From the NCBI GenBank assembly GCA_018873225.1, contig JAEILZ010000005.1, positions 992,001 through 1,056,000 of the forward strand: a DNA stretch of 64,000 nucleotides. The letters run 5' to 3'. The stretch is from [Phialemoniopsis] sp. UDSM-2020 (lineage: Eukaryota; Ascomycota; Sordariomycetes; Thyridiales; Thyridiaceae). The position numbers were made by a program, and so were the translations under genes. The notes under the pieces are model-generated. The model searched no databases, had not been told where the DNA came from, and worked only from the letters and a program-made list of their open reading frames with translations. Position 1 is the stretch's first letter. Every line of letters begins with the position of its first letter. Positions 10,645 to 22,407 of this stretch are shown piece by piece.

Positions 10645-12385
10645 GATTATTGTGCTGCCAGTTGTATACTGTCAGCTTAAAGCTACCTGTATGATCAATG
10701 CTTTTTATCACTACACTGTCGATATTTTCTACATGATATGGGAAGTGAGAGATGGAACTTGCCAGCGAGAGTGTGAGAGATGGACTGCCAACGAGAGAAG
10801 GGCGCGGCGTCGCGAGGGGTTAATATTTTGGCTTAGTATTTCTTTTTTTTTCCCTGAGGGGCAGTGCAAGCACCTACGCCCGACTGATATTGGGGGAGCT
10901 GGGCGTGATGCGCCAGGGAGGGTGGCCTGCGCTCGAGATTGGTAGAGCCTGTCCCCATTTGTGATGATGATGTGTTCACGCAGTACGCCCACCAGTTGTA
11001 AAATACGTCGTCACCCTCGTAAGCTCGGGTAACTCCGTATTTTGGGGTGGGTTGCGTGGGTGAAGACTGGAAGCAATGCTGGCAAAACAAGCCCCCTGCG
11101 GGGGCTTTTTCGTTGGGTTCATTTTTTTGTCACTTTTTGGTCACTTTGAAGGCTAATCTTAAGTCATTCTGAGAGGTCTTTTTTTGGGGAGTACTTTTTT
11201 AAGGGGTTCATTTTGATCATGTTTGCATTTGAGCTCTAATCACTTTGAAATGTTTTTATTTTGGGCTTCTGTTTGAATCTATTCAACTTGGCTATCTTAG
11301 ATTCGAACTTTCTCGCAAAGAATTAGTTTTTACTTTATAATTAATATCTTCGAAATAAAAGTGAAGAAAATAGAATAAAAGGAAGAAAGAAGAGGATATT
11401 CGTGATGTATTTATACCTGGTCCATTTCTCGCCCAAATCACCCACGTTGCATCCCCACTCGCTTGACCTCACCTAAACTGGCTCTTCGTATCTCCGTGCT
11501 GCATGCGATGTGAGTGCCCACAGGGCGAGCTTTCAATGTAAAAGCCATGGAGTTATGTGCCACTTTTATGCAAACTGGTTGGAAATAGCTGATTGAAGCT
11601 GATTACATGCACATAAAGTCTCGAACGATGAAATTAGCTCAACGATTCACCATCAAGCATTCAAAACGGCACCAGTCTCGAAGACAGTCATTCGTCATAG
11701 ATGGCATTCTGGGAAGACTTAGTCTGCTGCTTACGGGTCAATACACGCTCGGAAAAACTTAATTGTATACCTGCTGAGAGTTACCAGATACTTCTGAGTC
11801 TACAAAAGGGGAGCTGAAAGAAATGTGCCAGCGCTCCACGAAGGCGGGTGAGACGCGAACGGTCAGCCGACCGAAGGAGACAGAATCATAAATCTGGAGT
11901 AGAAGATTTGAATACACTTCAATCATTATGTTCGTTGTAGAAAGGAAATAACCTAGTGGACCGTTCTTGAACAATGGTCCCACATAAAACCAACGTGTCT
12001 CATGGCTTCTACGTCACGCTCTGTCAACAATAAGTCCGATCAGGGAATAAATAGAATTGATACTAAACTGACTCAACAGACTGTCTCTCGCATACCGTGA
12101 GATCTTGCGAGTGATTGAGATAGTCCATCTCGACTACCTTCAGGCAAACAAGGCCAGTGGCTGAGATCAGGCTCAGCCTGGCCCCCCTTTTTGAGCGATA
12201 GGATTACCCAGTCTGTTTCATGTCGAATGCAGTGCACAATGAGCACGTGACAGAATCCTGATGCCTAAAGTGCAATTTTTGGTTTTGAAGTTCAACTTGC
12301 AAGGCTAGATACCTCAGCGGTGATCCTGTTGTTGTTCGTTCCACCACATCAATGTACGTCGTTGCACCCACGCCGTCTGCACACA
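10645..12385. other. long intergenic region, T-rich with hairpin
   Basis: About 1.7 kb between divergently transcribed genes. The segment 11100-11400 has repeated T-runs and repeated words such as GGTTCATTTT and TCACTTTGA. It also holds the GC hairpin listed separately. No gene or known transposon was recognised. It should contain promoters for both flanking genes. Confidence 0.4.
11090..11111. repeat. perfect GC-rich hairpin followed by T-run
   Basis: AGCCCCC-TGC-GGGGGCT is a 7-bp perfect stem with a 3-nt loop, followed at once by TTTTT. It has the shape of a bacterial intrinsic terminator, but in a fungal chromosome that function is not expected. It may be a chance structure or a foreign remnant. 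Confidence 0.6.
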
Positions 12386-14915
12386 ATGGAATTTCCCACA
12401 TTTCAGTTCCCTCTCCCAGCTTACCCACTTAGACATGTGGTAACACCTTCTCAGCTATATGAGACTTTGCCGCTTGGAAATTCTTGTATCAGGGTCTTGG
12501 ATCTCGCCCCAAGCGCACGTCTAGACTCGCCTCTTTCCGCCGTGATGCATACCATTGACCTCCGCAATCGCCCTCATTTCACGGCACTTTCATATATGTG
12601 GGGCCCATTTTCACCGGTGAAGGACACAATCCTATGCAACAACACTCCTGTGCCTATCACCAAGTCTTGTCACGAGGCACTGACTTCTCTTCGGGTTCTT
12701 TACGGCGGCATCACCATCTGGGTCGATGCCGTTTGCATCAATCAAAAAGACGATGCTGAAAAGGCAACACAGATTCCACTCATGGGCGATTTGTACACTT
12801 GGGCTAGCATGGTGTACGTCTGGTTAGGCCCTGGAAGCCTGGCAAGCGATGAAGCGGTTGAATGGCTGTCGATGGAGATGAAGTTCCAGCCTGTTACCCC
12901 AGGGGTCCCTTGGGAACCGGATACCCAGTCTGCAATGATCAAAAAGTACAAGTATCGTGTCTTTACCGATCAGATTCGAGTCAGCTTCCGCAGAGCGATG
13001 GAAGTGGGTACGTGCAGTCCGGCCGGCCGACCGCCAACCAAGGCACCCTTTCCGAAGATGCCTTCACGCTAACATGGTGCCAGGCGCCTTTATCAAGACA
13101 CTCACGGCCAGGCATCTGCGGGAGAATCCCAGTCGTGACTTGAGTGAGTTGCTAGCCTGTGAATGGATACAGCGTGCCTGGACATTTCAGGAGCTGATCC
13201 TAGCTTCGAACCCCGTCATTGTTCGGGGCTATCGGGCTGTTCCCTGGGCTGCATTACAGTACGGAATTCGCATTCGCATCAATCACAATGTGAGAGGCTT
13301 CTTTTTGGCCGATCATTCTTGGGCGTGGCAACGTGATCCGGCCGAACTCCCGGACGTCGAGCAAAACTACGGCAACCCTCATAAGAAGGAGTCCACACCC
13401 GATCACGAAACAGCCATCTACGGGCCGTGGCTTCAAGCTTTTCGAACATGGTCACGCATACCACGCCCATTATCCGGGGGTTCAGCTCAGGGATATGATC
13501 GGCCCGCGGAGCATGTGTCATCGGTTAACCCAAACACCTCGTCAGTTGTATTACTCTATGACCTTGTGGGCTGCGAAAAAATCGCCGCCATGGTCAAGAA
13601 GGTCGGCATGAGAGGTACCGTTGCGTCTGCATGTGTGGTTTGGGGCTTGGTCATCCTTTTGGCTGTGAAGGCAGGTTTGCACCCCGCGGCGGCGTTTATC
13701 ATGATTCTCCTCTATTCAGCGGTCTGCATAATTGCCTGGTTGCGTTTGAAAGATTCACTCAAAGATCAACGTAAAAGGTTTCACAACGCTGCAAATGACG
13801 GGGATGGTATGCTTGCCATGGTCAGCGTGCTGCAAGCCGTTCGCGAGCGAAGGGCGACCAAACCGCACGACAAGTCGTTCGCCGTACATGGCGTTCTGGG
13901 AAGGCTGGGTGTGAGGCTTCCGGAGGTCAATTATGACAAAAGTCTGGGAGAAACATACCACGCCTTTGTTTCGAGCATGTTGAGGTGGCGCCCACAGCTA
14001 ATCAATCTCTTGATCGACACCGGTCCAGCCCTGGCCGGTGCGCCATCATGGGTACCAGACTGGAGTCGATTGCCCGGCAAAGCCTGGATACCTACGCGTT
14101 ATGTCTATGATCCGGAAGAAATCAAGGCGGAGGAACACGCGGGTATCGTGGCGAACGTGAACGGCGCGGGATTGACTGTCCGAGGCACTGCCTTTGATCG
14201 CGTCATCTTCAACCAGACACTTAGTGAGCTGCCCTATCCTTTTCCACAATACATACATAACCCATGTATTCAGATGCAGGCTTTACTAGGCATTGCTACA
14301 TGGATGGCTGTGGGGTGGCGATATGTGAGGGCTACGGACATTTATCAATCGGTGCCATGGGCGATGTACGTGGTATTGTATGTCGAAGAAGACATGACCA
14401 AACCAATCCTCAGCATTTTAGACCCTGTCTTCATGGGCAGTCTCGGCCGGACACCCGCTGAAGCCACGTACATGCCCAGGGACCAGGGTGACGCATTCAA
14501 CTGCTGGTATCGTATCGTGTCGAGGCATCGGCCCCTCTTCGACCCAGTCGCGCACCCGGAAGCGTCTTATTTCCAAGAGAATATCCGAAACATGCAGGCC
14601 ATTGTGTCCGACTTGCGGGAAATGCCCATGGTGCTACAACTGCTCGTCTCGCACATAAACGAGCGGCTTGTCGGGACGCGGGGCCTGTTTTGCACGGAGA
14701 ATGGGCACATTGGCACCGGGCCACTTGATATGGCACCGGGCGACCAGCTTCTAGCGATAAAAGGGGTGGCGATGCCCATGGTAGCACGCTATATGGGTGC
14801 GGGAAAGTATCAACTGATCGGGGCGGCATACATGGTTGATATGGTAGGTCTAATCAAGCGTTGTCTCAAGGATGCAGATATGGCGAATCGAATGCAGGAC
14901 TTTACTTTTCTCTGA
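12386..14915 (+). CDS. HET-domain protein with internal membrane-like segment
   Basis: Exons 12386-13007 and 13084-14915, joined across a 76-nt intron (13008-13083; GTACGT donor, CGCTAAC branch, CCAG acceptor). The product is 817 residues. The HET domain is intact: FTALSYMWG (about 65-73), WVDAVCINQ (about 112-120), YVWLGPG (about 146-152) and RAWTFQELIL in exon 2. Unusually, about residues 385-425 form two closely spaced hydrophobic stretches, suggesting membrane insertion after the HET domain. A second globular region follows, with the FYRG-less C-terminal arrangement common in large HET proteins. The role in the family is non-self recognition and cell death; the specific partner is unknown. 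The start follows an upstream stop and gives the usual ~40-residue leader before the HET domain. Confidence 0.85.
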
Positions 14916-16148
14916 AAGTCCACGGTTCAAGTTAGAGTTTCATAGAGTGTATTTCATTAACTCATTCTCAAGAGGCGCGTTTGATACGTCCAGTGCAGAG
15001 AAGTTTGTCAACCAAACTATGTTGTAGGATAGAATCAAATAAATCATTGCAGCTTGATTCAACATATCATACAGTTCAACATGTTCCCACGAGAGCAACC
15101 CTAGTGGCCGAATCCCGAGACAATCAAAATAGCCTCATATCCTAGGGCATTATGGAGTGAGCGAGAAGCACCGCCCCATCAGCAGTAGGCAGGCATCGCT
15201 CAACCATCCATGCAGCATTCGTTGGATCTGGTATCCGCACCTACATCCTCACTAACCCCTTGAAGAGTGTGATACCCGAGCGATTCATCTGCAAGCAAAC
15301 ATGTCGTCAGCATGTTCAAGGCGGCCGACAAATGTTACATTTTGACATGACATCCTCCTTGCGTGGCGCCAATACAGGTACGTGACTGCTTTGTCTCACT
15401 TCGGGCTTTGGCTGAGGGAGACTCATTAGATGAGTTACCTAATGCACCTTGCTGCGAAATGGTTAATTCAAGCTTTCAAGCTTTCCGAGAAGTCCTTCTC
15501 ATAGGTTCATGAAACGAGTTCTTCTCGTAATGCTCGAGTTCGTGTTACAATACCCGAGTTTGGTGTGGTAAGCTGCAGTCCCTGCTCCAAATCAATATTG
15601 GCTCGCTTAACCATAAGCATTTCCCCTTCGCCCTGGGATAGGGTTGAAAAAGCAAATGATACTGTGGCTGAAAATAAATGACCGAATGCTACATAGATTA
15701 CTCACCAACCCACCTCTTTAAGCGCCCTTGTGTGCAACTAACTTCGCACAATGTGGACTTATGCCGGACGCCTTCCTCTGAGCACACTTCCTAAGGCTCT
15801 GCACCAAGTCAACTCAGGCTAAAACTGGCTCTTCCACACTAAAGCCTGACTGTCAACCTCCACCGCTCCTCTTCCTCTCAGAGTAAGGGATATTAATACA
15901 TCTACCCCACATGATCCGTTACACAACTTCGACTACATTGGAAGTAATGCAAGATGATGAGTAAGAATCTAACTAAATAGCCTACTGATTCCAACGCCGA
16001 CTCGTGGTTTACTGGGAGCGAGATGCTCTCTCCGAGATGTATAAGACACGAACATTGCGTCCTGGAATTCTCACAATCTGACTTCCAATCAGCCCTCGTC
16101 ATCATTTCATAGTACTTCTAGACACTCTTCTCCTTTGACACAGCCATC
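14916..16148. other. intergenic region
   Basis: About 1.2 kb with no gene that I can support. Near 15470-15530 there are short repeated and inverted words (CAAGCTTTCAAGCTTTC, GAGAAGTCCTTCTC). A TATAAG at 16040-16045 lies ~105 bp before the start of the next gene and may be its TATA box. Confidence 0.4.
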
Positions 16149-16743
16149 ATGCGCATTGCACTTCTCTCCATGATTCTCCCGGCCATTGTCGCCGCTGGAC
16201 CCATCGTCGAGACCCGTGGCCCCAACGAAGGTGTCTACCTGACCAACTGCAAGCGGTTTGAGCCCGGCATCCAGTATAGCGAGATGGGCTACTACTCGGA
16301 CGCTAAGCACAAGTCTCAAAATGGCGAGCACCCGGACGACTCCACGTACCTCAATGGCTACACTGGCCAATACACCCCGGGCAAGGATTACCGCGTGTTG
16401 TGGGAGGGCAGGGAGATCTGCGGCACCTTTGGCAGCAGCGGAGAGATCTTTTGCTCCAATATCGTGTCCAATGCCGCTGGTTATGTGAGCTTTCGCCCCC
16501 TCAATACTCTCTTTGTCCATATCTATTAGGTCCTGACACGTAAGATAGAAAACTGGCGACCTGGTTGGAACGGGTCACAACAAAGAGACAAAGTTCAACT
16601 GTTACAAGGACAGCAACCGCCAGCTGTACAGTAAGGGTCTTCCCTCTCTTCCATCCGTGTACACGTCGTCAAACTAACTATAATGTGATCTAGGCTCTAC
16701 TGGTATCCTGTGCTACTCGATCTACTACTGCTTTGACGCTTGA
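16149..16743 (+). CDS. small secreted cysteine-rich protein
   Basis: Three exons: 16149-16484, 16549-16630 and 16694-16743, with introns 16485-16548 (GTGAGC donor, CTGAC branch) and 16631-16693 (GTAAGG donor, CTAAC branch). The product is 155 residues. Residues 1-16 are a signal peptide ending in VAA. The mature protein has six cysteines (NC, EIC, FC, NC, LC, YC), which could form three disulfides, and is rich in Tyr and Gly. The last exon encodes only 15 residues, including two of the six cysteines. No known domain was recognised. Size, secretion and even cysteine number resemble fungal effector-like or antimicrobial secreted proteins, but this is inference. It converges on the hydrolase gene that ends 93 bp downstream. 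Confidence 0.7.
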
Positions 16744-16836
16744 ATGATCGCCATTGGAATGCTTTGGTGGAAGGATTTTGAAACGAGCTGATATCAAAAG
16801 CGTGCAAGTTGCATGGCCATATCCGATTAGATGTAC

Positions 16837-17628
16837 TTAAAGATACTTCCGACAAATCTCCACGACATAGTCTGCAAACTCTTGAGGATGACACACGTAC
16901 GGGAAATGAGAACCTGGAATCGTAGTGAAGCTTATCCCCGACTTCGTCGCTGTAACAATATTATCCAAGAATGCGGCGGTCGGCGTCAAGGCACCGACAG
17001 ACCAATCCAATGGGCGTTTGAGTAGGTCGTCGGGAGAATTTGACACGGACTGAGGCAGAGTGAGGGGATAGCCTCTGATCCACCGAACGTAGTTCTTGGA
17101 CAGTCGAGCAAGAGCCTCGTCTCCGAGGGTGGCCCAAGCCTCTGGCGTCACAAGCCCCATTTCGATAGGGATGTCTCCCCCTTCCTTTTCGATTGTCTCG
17201 TCATCCATTTTGGCAGCTTCGACCAGCGGAGCGTGCAAAATAGTTGGGACCTCATGCGGCAGGCCGTTGCGGACGCGCTCCGGATACCCAGCAACGAGGG
17301 CTAGAACGGTAGCGCCGCCAGCGCTGGAGCCCCAGAACGCAGCGTCTTTGATGCCGAGCGCATCTACGAGGCTGATAGTGTAAGAAGCCAGCTTCTGGGC
17401 GGTCACATTTTGGTATGCTTTTGCTGGTGCCTCCCACGATCTTGACATGCCAGGCCCGTCAAAAGCCGTGACCCGGAAGCCGCTGTTCGCGATAAGGCTC
17501 ATCGTTTTGTCGAACATCTGACATTCGCCGAAGCCATCAGGAATGAGCACGATATCTGGGCCGGAACCCTCTTGCTCATAGTACCACTTGATGCCGTTTG
17601 GGGTCGTGATAGTAGACTTGGTCCGCAT
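16837..17628 (-). CDS. alpha/beta hydrolase, epoxide-hydrolase/esterase type
   Basis: A 263-residue alpha/beta-hydrolase-fold protein. It has the oxyanion-hole region VLIPDGFG, the GPGMS turn, the nucleophile elbow WGSSAGG and a C-terminal His in PGSHFPYV, in the expected order. The frame stays open upstream to an ATG at 17916 (359 residues), but I choose the ATG at 17628. It starts just before the fold, its context is good, and a TATA-like box lies ~105 bp upstream inside the longer frame. Substrate is unknown. There is no signal peptide with the short start, so it should be intracellular. Confidence 0.75.
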   Translation of the reverse strand: MRTKSTITTPNGIKWYYEQEGSGPDIVLIPDGFGECQMFDKTMSLIANSGFRVTAFDGPGMSRSWEAPAKAYQNVTAQKLASYTISLVDALGIKDAAFWGSSAGGATVLALVAGYPERVRNGLPHEVPTILHAPLVEAAKMDDETIEKEGGDIPIEMGLVTPEAWATLGDEALARLSKNYVRWIRGYPLTLPQSVSNSPDDLLKRPLDWSVGALTPTAAFLDNIVTATKSGISFTTIPGSHFPYVCHPQEFADYVVEICRKYL

Positions 17629-18111
17629 GTTGATGTTGTACTGGCCTCGAACAGCTTCTGTGTAGATTGTATTACGGGAAGCTAATGGAGGAAACGCAAG
17701 TGTTGGCTTAGAGGCAATCCCTCTTGACTTATATACATACGACTTGGTCGCCCCCACTTCATTTATCGGGGAGACGGACTGACGTTCAAAGAACTTCGGG
17801 CATGTGAGAAATCCGGAAGACCGCGTATCCAAATGTTCAATTGGAGAGCTGATTTCGACGGATGCACGACATGCCCCTAGGCCGCCTGGACTGGACGAGG
17901 AAACGCCGCGGAACAACTTAAGCGGGGTTGGCTTTAGATCTTACACAACGTGATCCAAGAATCCCTAGATACTCCGAATCTGTGCCTTGAAGTGGGCTTC
18001 TATGATGCAAGTGCTAGGAATTCCATCGTTTTATTAACATGTCATGCGAGATTCATGACTATGCATCTTGAATTCTCTAAGTCCTGCCGCGGTGATCCCC
18101 CTGACCACATT
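17629..18111. other. gap: promoter of the hydrolase and 3' flank of the next gene
   Basis: About 480 bases. The half next to the hydrolase is open in the hydrolase frame but is probably promoter and 5' leader. Nothing else was recognised. Confidence 0.4.
17728..17735 (-). promoter_or_regulatory. TATA-like box for the alpha/beta hydrolase
   Basis: TATATAAG on the minus strand about 100 bp before the ATG at 17628. It lies inside the longer open frame and favours the shorter start. Confidence 0.4.
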
Positions 18112-18722
18112 TCAGTCATTGGCAGTAGCTCCATTGTAGAAATGAATCTAGATCAGACATTAGTACCACACAAAAAGACTCTTAATCAGCCGTGAAGGTG
18201 TGTAGAAGGACTCACAGTCTGGTCGGCACACCCAGACGGCGTCTGATACGCATACGCGCCCGTGTTGATGAAGAGCGCCTGCTTCTCACAGACCAGCCAC
18301 GCCGCCAGGTTCTGCCGCTGGATCTCGGGCGTGGACCACGTCACGGCGTCGCCCGAGAATACAAAGGTACCGAACGTGTTCTTGGTAGTTTTGAACGACG
18401 TCGCCAGCTTGCGCTGCGTCAGGTCCGCCGGCTTCTCCACGTTCATGTAGAGCGGGGCGCCGCCCGTCGACTCGACGAGCTGTCCGTCCACAATATTGAA
18501 CTGACCCGCCGTCTTGGACGAGTCCATGATGGCGACGCCCGGCTCGTTGGCCGGCTTGGTCTGCAGGTACTTGTGGAAGTTGGGCGCGGCGACGGCGCGG
18601 ATCCAGAGCTGGCCGTCCTGGAGGGTCGTCGGCGTAGGGCCGCGGGCCGAGAGATGGTCGGCGGGCGCGGCGGAGCCCGTGGCTGCCAGGAGGAGGGCAG
18701 GGAGGAGATAGCTGCGAACCAT
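18112..18722 (-). CDS. small secreted protein (PhiA/IgE-binding-like, tentative)
   Basis: Two exons: 18216-18722 and 18112-18147, with a 68-nt intron 18148-18215 (GTGAGT donor, TACTAAT branch, CTAG acceptor). The product is 180 residues. A signal peptide covers about residues 1-18. The mature chain has two cysteines (VCEKQ and SGCADQT) and a beta-rich composition. The short second exon completes the C-terminus as CADQTIHFYNG, which resembles the ending of small fungal cell-wall or IgE-binding-like secreted proteins; the family call is tentative. Reading through the intron would give a less family-like tail. A TATATAAG box lies 78 bp upstream. Confidence 0.65.
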
Positions 18723-18799
18723 TGTGACAGCGACTTAAGGTTTGTGTTGGCGAAGACGAGTGAGAGGCGGGACTGGAGACTGTGATGTGGGAACCTTGG

Positions 18800-18807
18800 C
18801 TTATATA
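18800..18807 (-). promoter_or_regulatory. TATA-like box for the small secreted protein
   Basis: TATATAAG on the minus strand, about 78 bp upstream of the ATG at 18722. Confidence 0.45.
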
Positions 18808-19355
18808 TGGCTTCCCGTACCAGGTAATCGACATCTAATCGTCGGAACCAGATCCAGGTACATGATTGCACTCGCCTTGTAATATATTCACTATCGAAAT
18901 TGGAGCTGGCATCATTTCATTGTCGATCAATACTCATTCGCGCAATTAGATGGTCCCCGCGAATTTTCATCAATGCATTTAGCCGGGCTAATGCTGCACA
19001 CATCCAGGTCTCTTTAACGGAACCTGACTGGCCGTCTCCGTTGAGATCTTCCGACCATGATCTAGCATGCATCATGAAAGTGGATTACTATATTTCGAAC
19101 CTGGGAAATGGTAGATTCTGTTCATAGGGTCAGAACAGTGATGGTGCATCAACTTTGCTTCACATCTTAGGTGTTATAATGACTACGTGGGGCCATTAAG
19201 GATAGATCATGGGAAGGATCCGATCTTGAGAAGGATGCTTGATGAATTAGAGAACAATAGGACACAAGGGTATCTCTTCGGCGCGTAAAAGTAACACAAG
19301 TCGTCCCAACCAAGAATGCAAACTCCCCGAAACGCCTCGTCAAAATGCCCGTCAT
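18808..19355. other. intergenic gap
   Basis: About 550 bases upstream of the small secreted protein gene and downstream of the cupredoxin fusion gene, both on the minus strand. Nothing recognised. Confidence 0.45.
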
Positions 19356-21484
19356 CTACTTTTCCGGCGACGCAGATACCCAGACCAAAGCCGGCCCGGC
19401 CACCGCCACGCCCACCAGCTCCTGCGCCTTGACATCCTTCTTCGTCACCAGCACACTCCACACATGCCCGCTCAGGTCCGCCGGCACCTCGGCCGTGCCC
19501 TGGCTACCATCAACCTGCACGCTCGTGAACCGCAGCGAGCCCCAAGCACCGACCCACGCGAGCCACATGTCACCCTTGGCGCCCTCGGGCACCGCGACGG
19601 TGACGCTCGCCTTGCGGCCTCCCGGCATCGTGCGCTGCGACCCGGAGATCTGCAGCGCCGGCAACGCCTTGCCCCACTTCTTCTCGGCCGCGTCGTCCGG
19701 GCAGTCCGAGACGTAGTTGCTCGCGACGAAGCCGTACGCCAGCGAGGCCGGGAGCAACGCCTCGCGCGGCGCGGCGCCGGGCGCCCGCCCGCGCATCATC
19801 TCTAGCACGCCGGCCATGCGACTCTTTGCGCCGATCTGCGTTGCGAGCGCGGGCACGAGCCACTGGTCGCCCGAGGCGGCGGCCACGCCGACGGCGTCGA
19901 CGAGGGCGCCGATCTCGACGAGCACGAGGGCGAGGGCGGCGTCGATGAAGGCCTCTGCGCCCGTGGACGAGCTGTTGCTGGGCAAGCGGTGCGCGCAGGC
20001 GCCCATGAGGTCGCGCTTGTAGTGCTGCAGCGAGTCGGTGGCCGTGGAGCGGTGAACGAGGGCCTGCGCGGCGAGGGCGCCGAGCGTCTCGACGATGGAG
20101 CGCGGGTACGCGCCGGACCACTCGCCGCCCTGACGTACCTTTGTGAAGCCTTCGAAGAGGACCTCGAGGAGGACGTTGTCGAGGAACTGGAGCAGCTGCA
20201 GGGCGGTTGTGGCGTTGTCGGAGATCTGCGGCGCCCAGTTGTAGCTGTTGGGTGGGGCACCACCGGCCATACCGCCTACAATCGGCGGAAGGGCTCGGCC
20301 TGGTGGCGGGATGTCCTTCAGCATGCCGCTGTCCAGGGCTGTGACGTTGAGGACGTTGCCGTTGAGGTTGGGAATCACGGTCCCGTTGACGGAGAGGGTG
20401 CCGCCTAGGGGAGCTTGGGGTGGAATGGTGCTGGTTGACGCCCCCTTTGCCTTATCCGTAAAGGCTTGCAGGGTGTTGCCACTGGTGGGACTACGCATTG
20501 TTAGCTAATTGCTGGGGACTTTTGGAAGGCGAGGCGCATACGCATTGACGCTACCGACCATGCCGGATTGGCAGTGGTTCTTGTTGGGCTGAGCGCAGTA
20601 GAACCAGATCGGCTTGGTGTCCTTGACCACAATATCAAAGAGAACGCCAGACGGAGATACTGCAGTCGGGATGAAGCCACTACTGAACCCGTTGGCGAGC
20701 GGGTGGCAAGGGTCATCGAATGACGATTGGGTCACAGAGTGGTTCTGGATGAAGAGTTAGCAACGAGACATCAAAGCAAGCCGATTTTCTATACTGACCG
20801 CGGGATTGAACAAGAACTCAACAATAGTTCCGACAGGCTCAGTGATGTCATTAGGTGAGAAGGTGAGTGCCTTGTCCGGCGCAACAGTGACATGCACGAC
20901 ACGCGAGCCTCCAGCGGGAAGGCCATTTGCGGGAGAAGTGCTTGTTGACGCTGTGGCAGCTTTGGCCTTGTAAGCATCAAACGTGTTGCCCGTTGCTGGT
21001 CTGTACAGATGTTTAGTAATGGCTTCAGTGTTGCTCATTCTAAGCATGTCACGTACGCGTTGATAGCCTGTACCATGCCGGCCTGGCAGTGGTTGCCGGT
21101 CGTCTGGCCACAGTACACCCAAATGGGCTTCGAGTCCTTGACCGTGATGGTCCATGTCGTCGGTGAAGCCTCGGTCTCTGATGCACTAGGGACGAACCCT
21201 GAGAAGAAGCCGCCTTCTTGGGGATGGCATGGGTCTTGAAAGGATGACTGCGTTACGGAGTGATTCTGCAGTGGGCGTCAGTGTGAGGTTCAAGATCCAG
21301 CGCGGATTCGTATGACCTTTGCAAAGAACTGGTATGTGATCGTATCGCCGATGGCTGCATTCAGCGTCTCTGGGACAAATTTGAGCTGCTTATCCTTTCC
21401 GACGGTGACTTCATGGTGGGCAGCTCTAGCAACAGTGGCCAGAAGCGTGAGCTGGGCAAATGTTGTTATCGTGTTGACGAGCAT
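19356..21484 (-). CDS. secreted double-cupredoxin plus ferritin-like fusion protein
   Basis: Five exons: 21317-21484, 21057-21265, 20799-21000, 20542-20744, 19356-20490. The product is 638 residues. Introns are 51-56 nt; two use GTC donors (GTCATA, GTCAGT). A signal peptide covers about 1-21. Cupredoxin domain 1 (about 22-126) and domain 2 (about 145-260) each keep the type-1 copper set: NHSVTQ, YC, NHC and GM. The equal intron placement in both halves (before NHSV and after the final Asn-Ala) shows an internal duplication. After a linker, about 345-500 is all-helical and resembles the Rds1/Ferritin_2 ferritin-like family (Glu in LEVLFEGF; His in ALVHR). Some expected metal Glu positions seem replaced, for example AKSRM. 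The role may be extracellular copper or iron handling or stress response; this is inference. The gene is strongly GC-biased in the last exon. Confidence 0.8.
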
Positions 21485-22407
21485 CTTCGGTGTGAGGCTT
21501 GAGCTATCTCAGTGTCGAGGTTGCTCTAGACAGGGGAGTATTGTCAAAGGACGTGATGCCTTCGGGAACGTTCAAAGGTCGCCGGACGTCAGGTATTATA
21601 CCTACCGCAATGGGTGCTTGCTGCATGTGGCCTTGTCACCGCTTGCCAATGACAGCCAGTTGGTAAGCATGGCGCTAGCAATAACAAAGACCGACATGTT
21701 TAATTAAGAGACCAGGGTTGCTATTTTTGGGGGTGGCTGCGGCAGCGCGGCTAATGAGTGGCTGCGGTCCGGAACCTGGACGGAAGCCATCCATCCCGGC
21801 GGACTCGCTGGGTGCCGGTAAGATTTAGAGCGACGAATGAGGCTGGGCGTTATTCTTGCTGGCTGCATCTTGTCCGAAAACAGAGTGCGAGGGCGGGCTC
21901 GGCTTACTCTGTCCAAATCTGAAACACTTGGCCCGCGCTCGGTTGGGCCGAAAGCGTGCATCGCGGGAAGAAATAATAAGCATAAGTGTGTGCTAGTAAA
22001 CAAAGAGACAGCAATCAGCCGGGACTTGGCTTCTCCTCGGGGAGCATGGATTGGTCGTGTAAGCGCCTCCGTCTAATTTAAGAACCCCCCGCATCTTGCT
22101 CTGCATGCAGACAATGCCTGCATCCGAGCAACCTTCATTTATTAATAAAGATGGTCGAGGCCTCTGCCAACTCACGCTACACATCCCAAAGAGGCCTAAC
22201 GAATGGTCCTACAAGACTAGGGGTCGCTGGTCCTTATCTTTCCAAGAAGAGGCCTGGTCCTTAGGTTCTACACTTGTTTGTATCGCAACTAGGTTTTCTT
22301 TTATCGATTCGACCTTGCCGGCGACCGTCTGTCTACAGAACAACGGCCACGAAATCATCGATAACGAGATATTGAATCGCTGAAGAAGTCTTGCGCATTC
22401 CTCGGAG
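21485..22407. other. divergent promoter region
   Basis: About 920 bases between the cupredoxin fusion (minus) and the SUR7-type gene (plus). It should hold both promoters. No motif, repeat or extra gene could be supported. Confidence 0.45.

Noticed and set aside
19464..20408. Several plus-strand frames opposite the cupredoxin fusion
   Set aside because: Mirror frames of a GC-rich exon with low-complexity composition.
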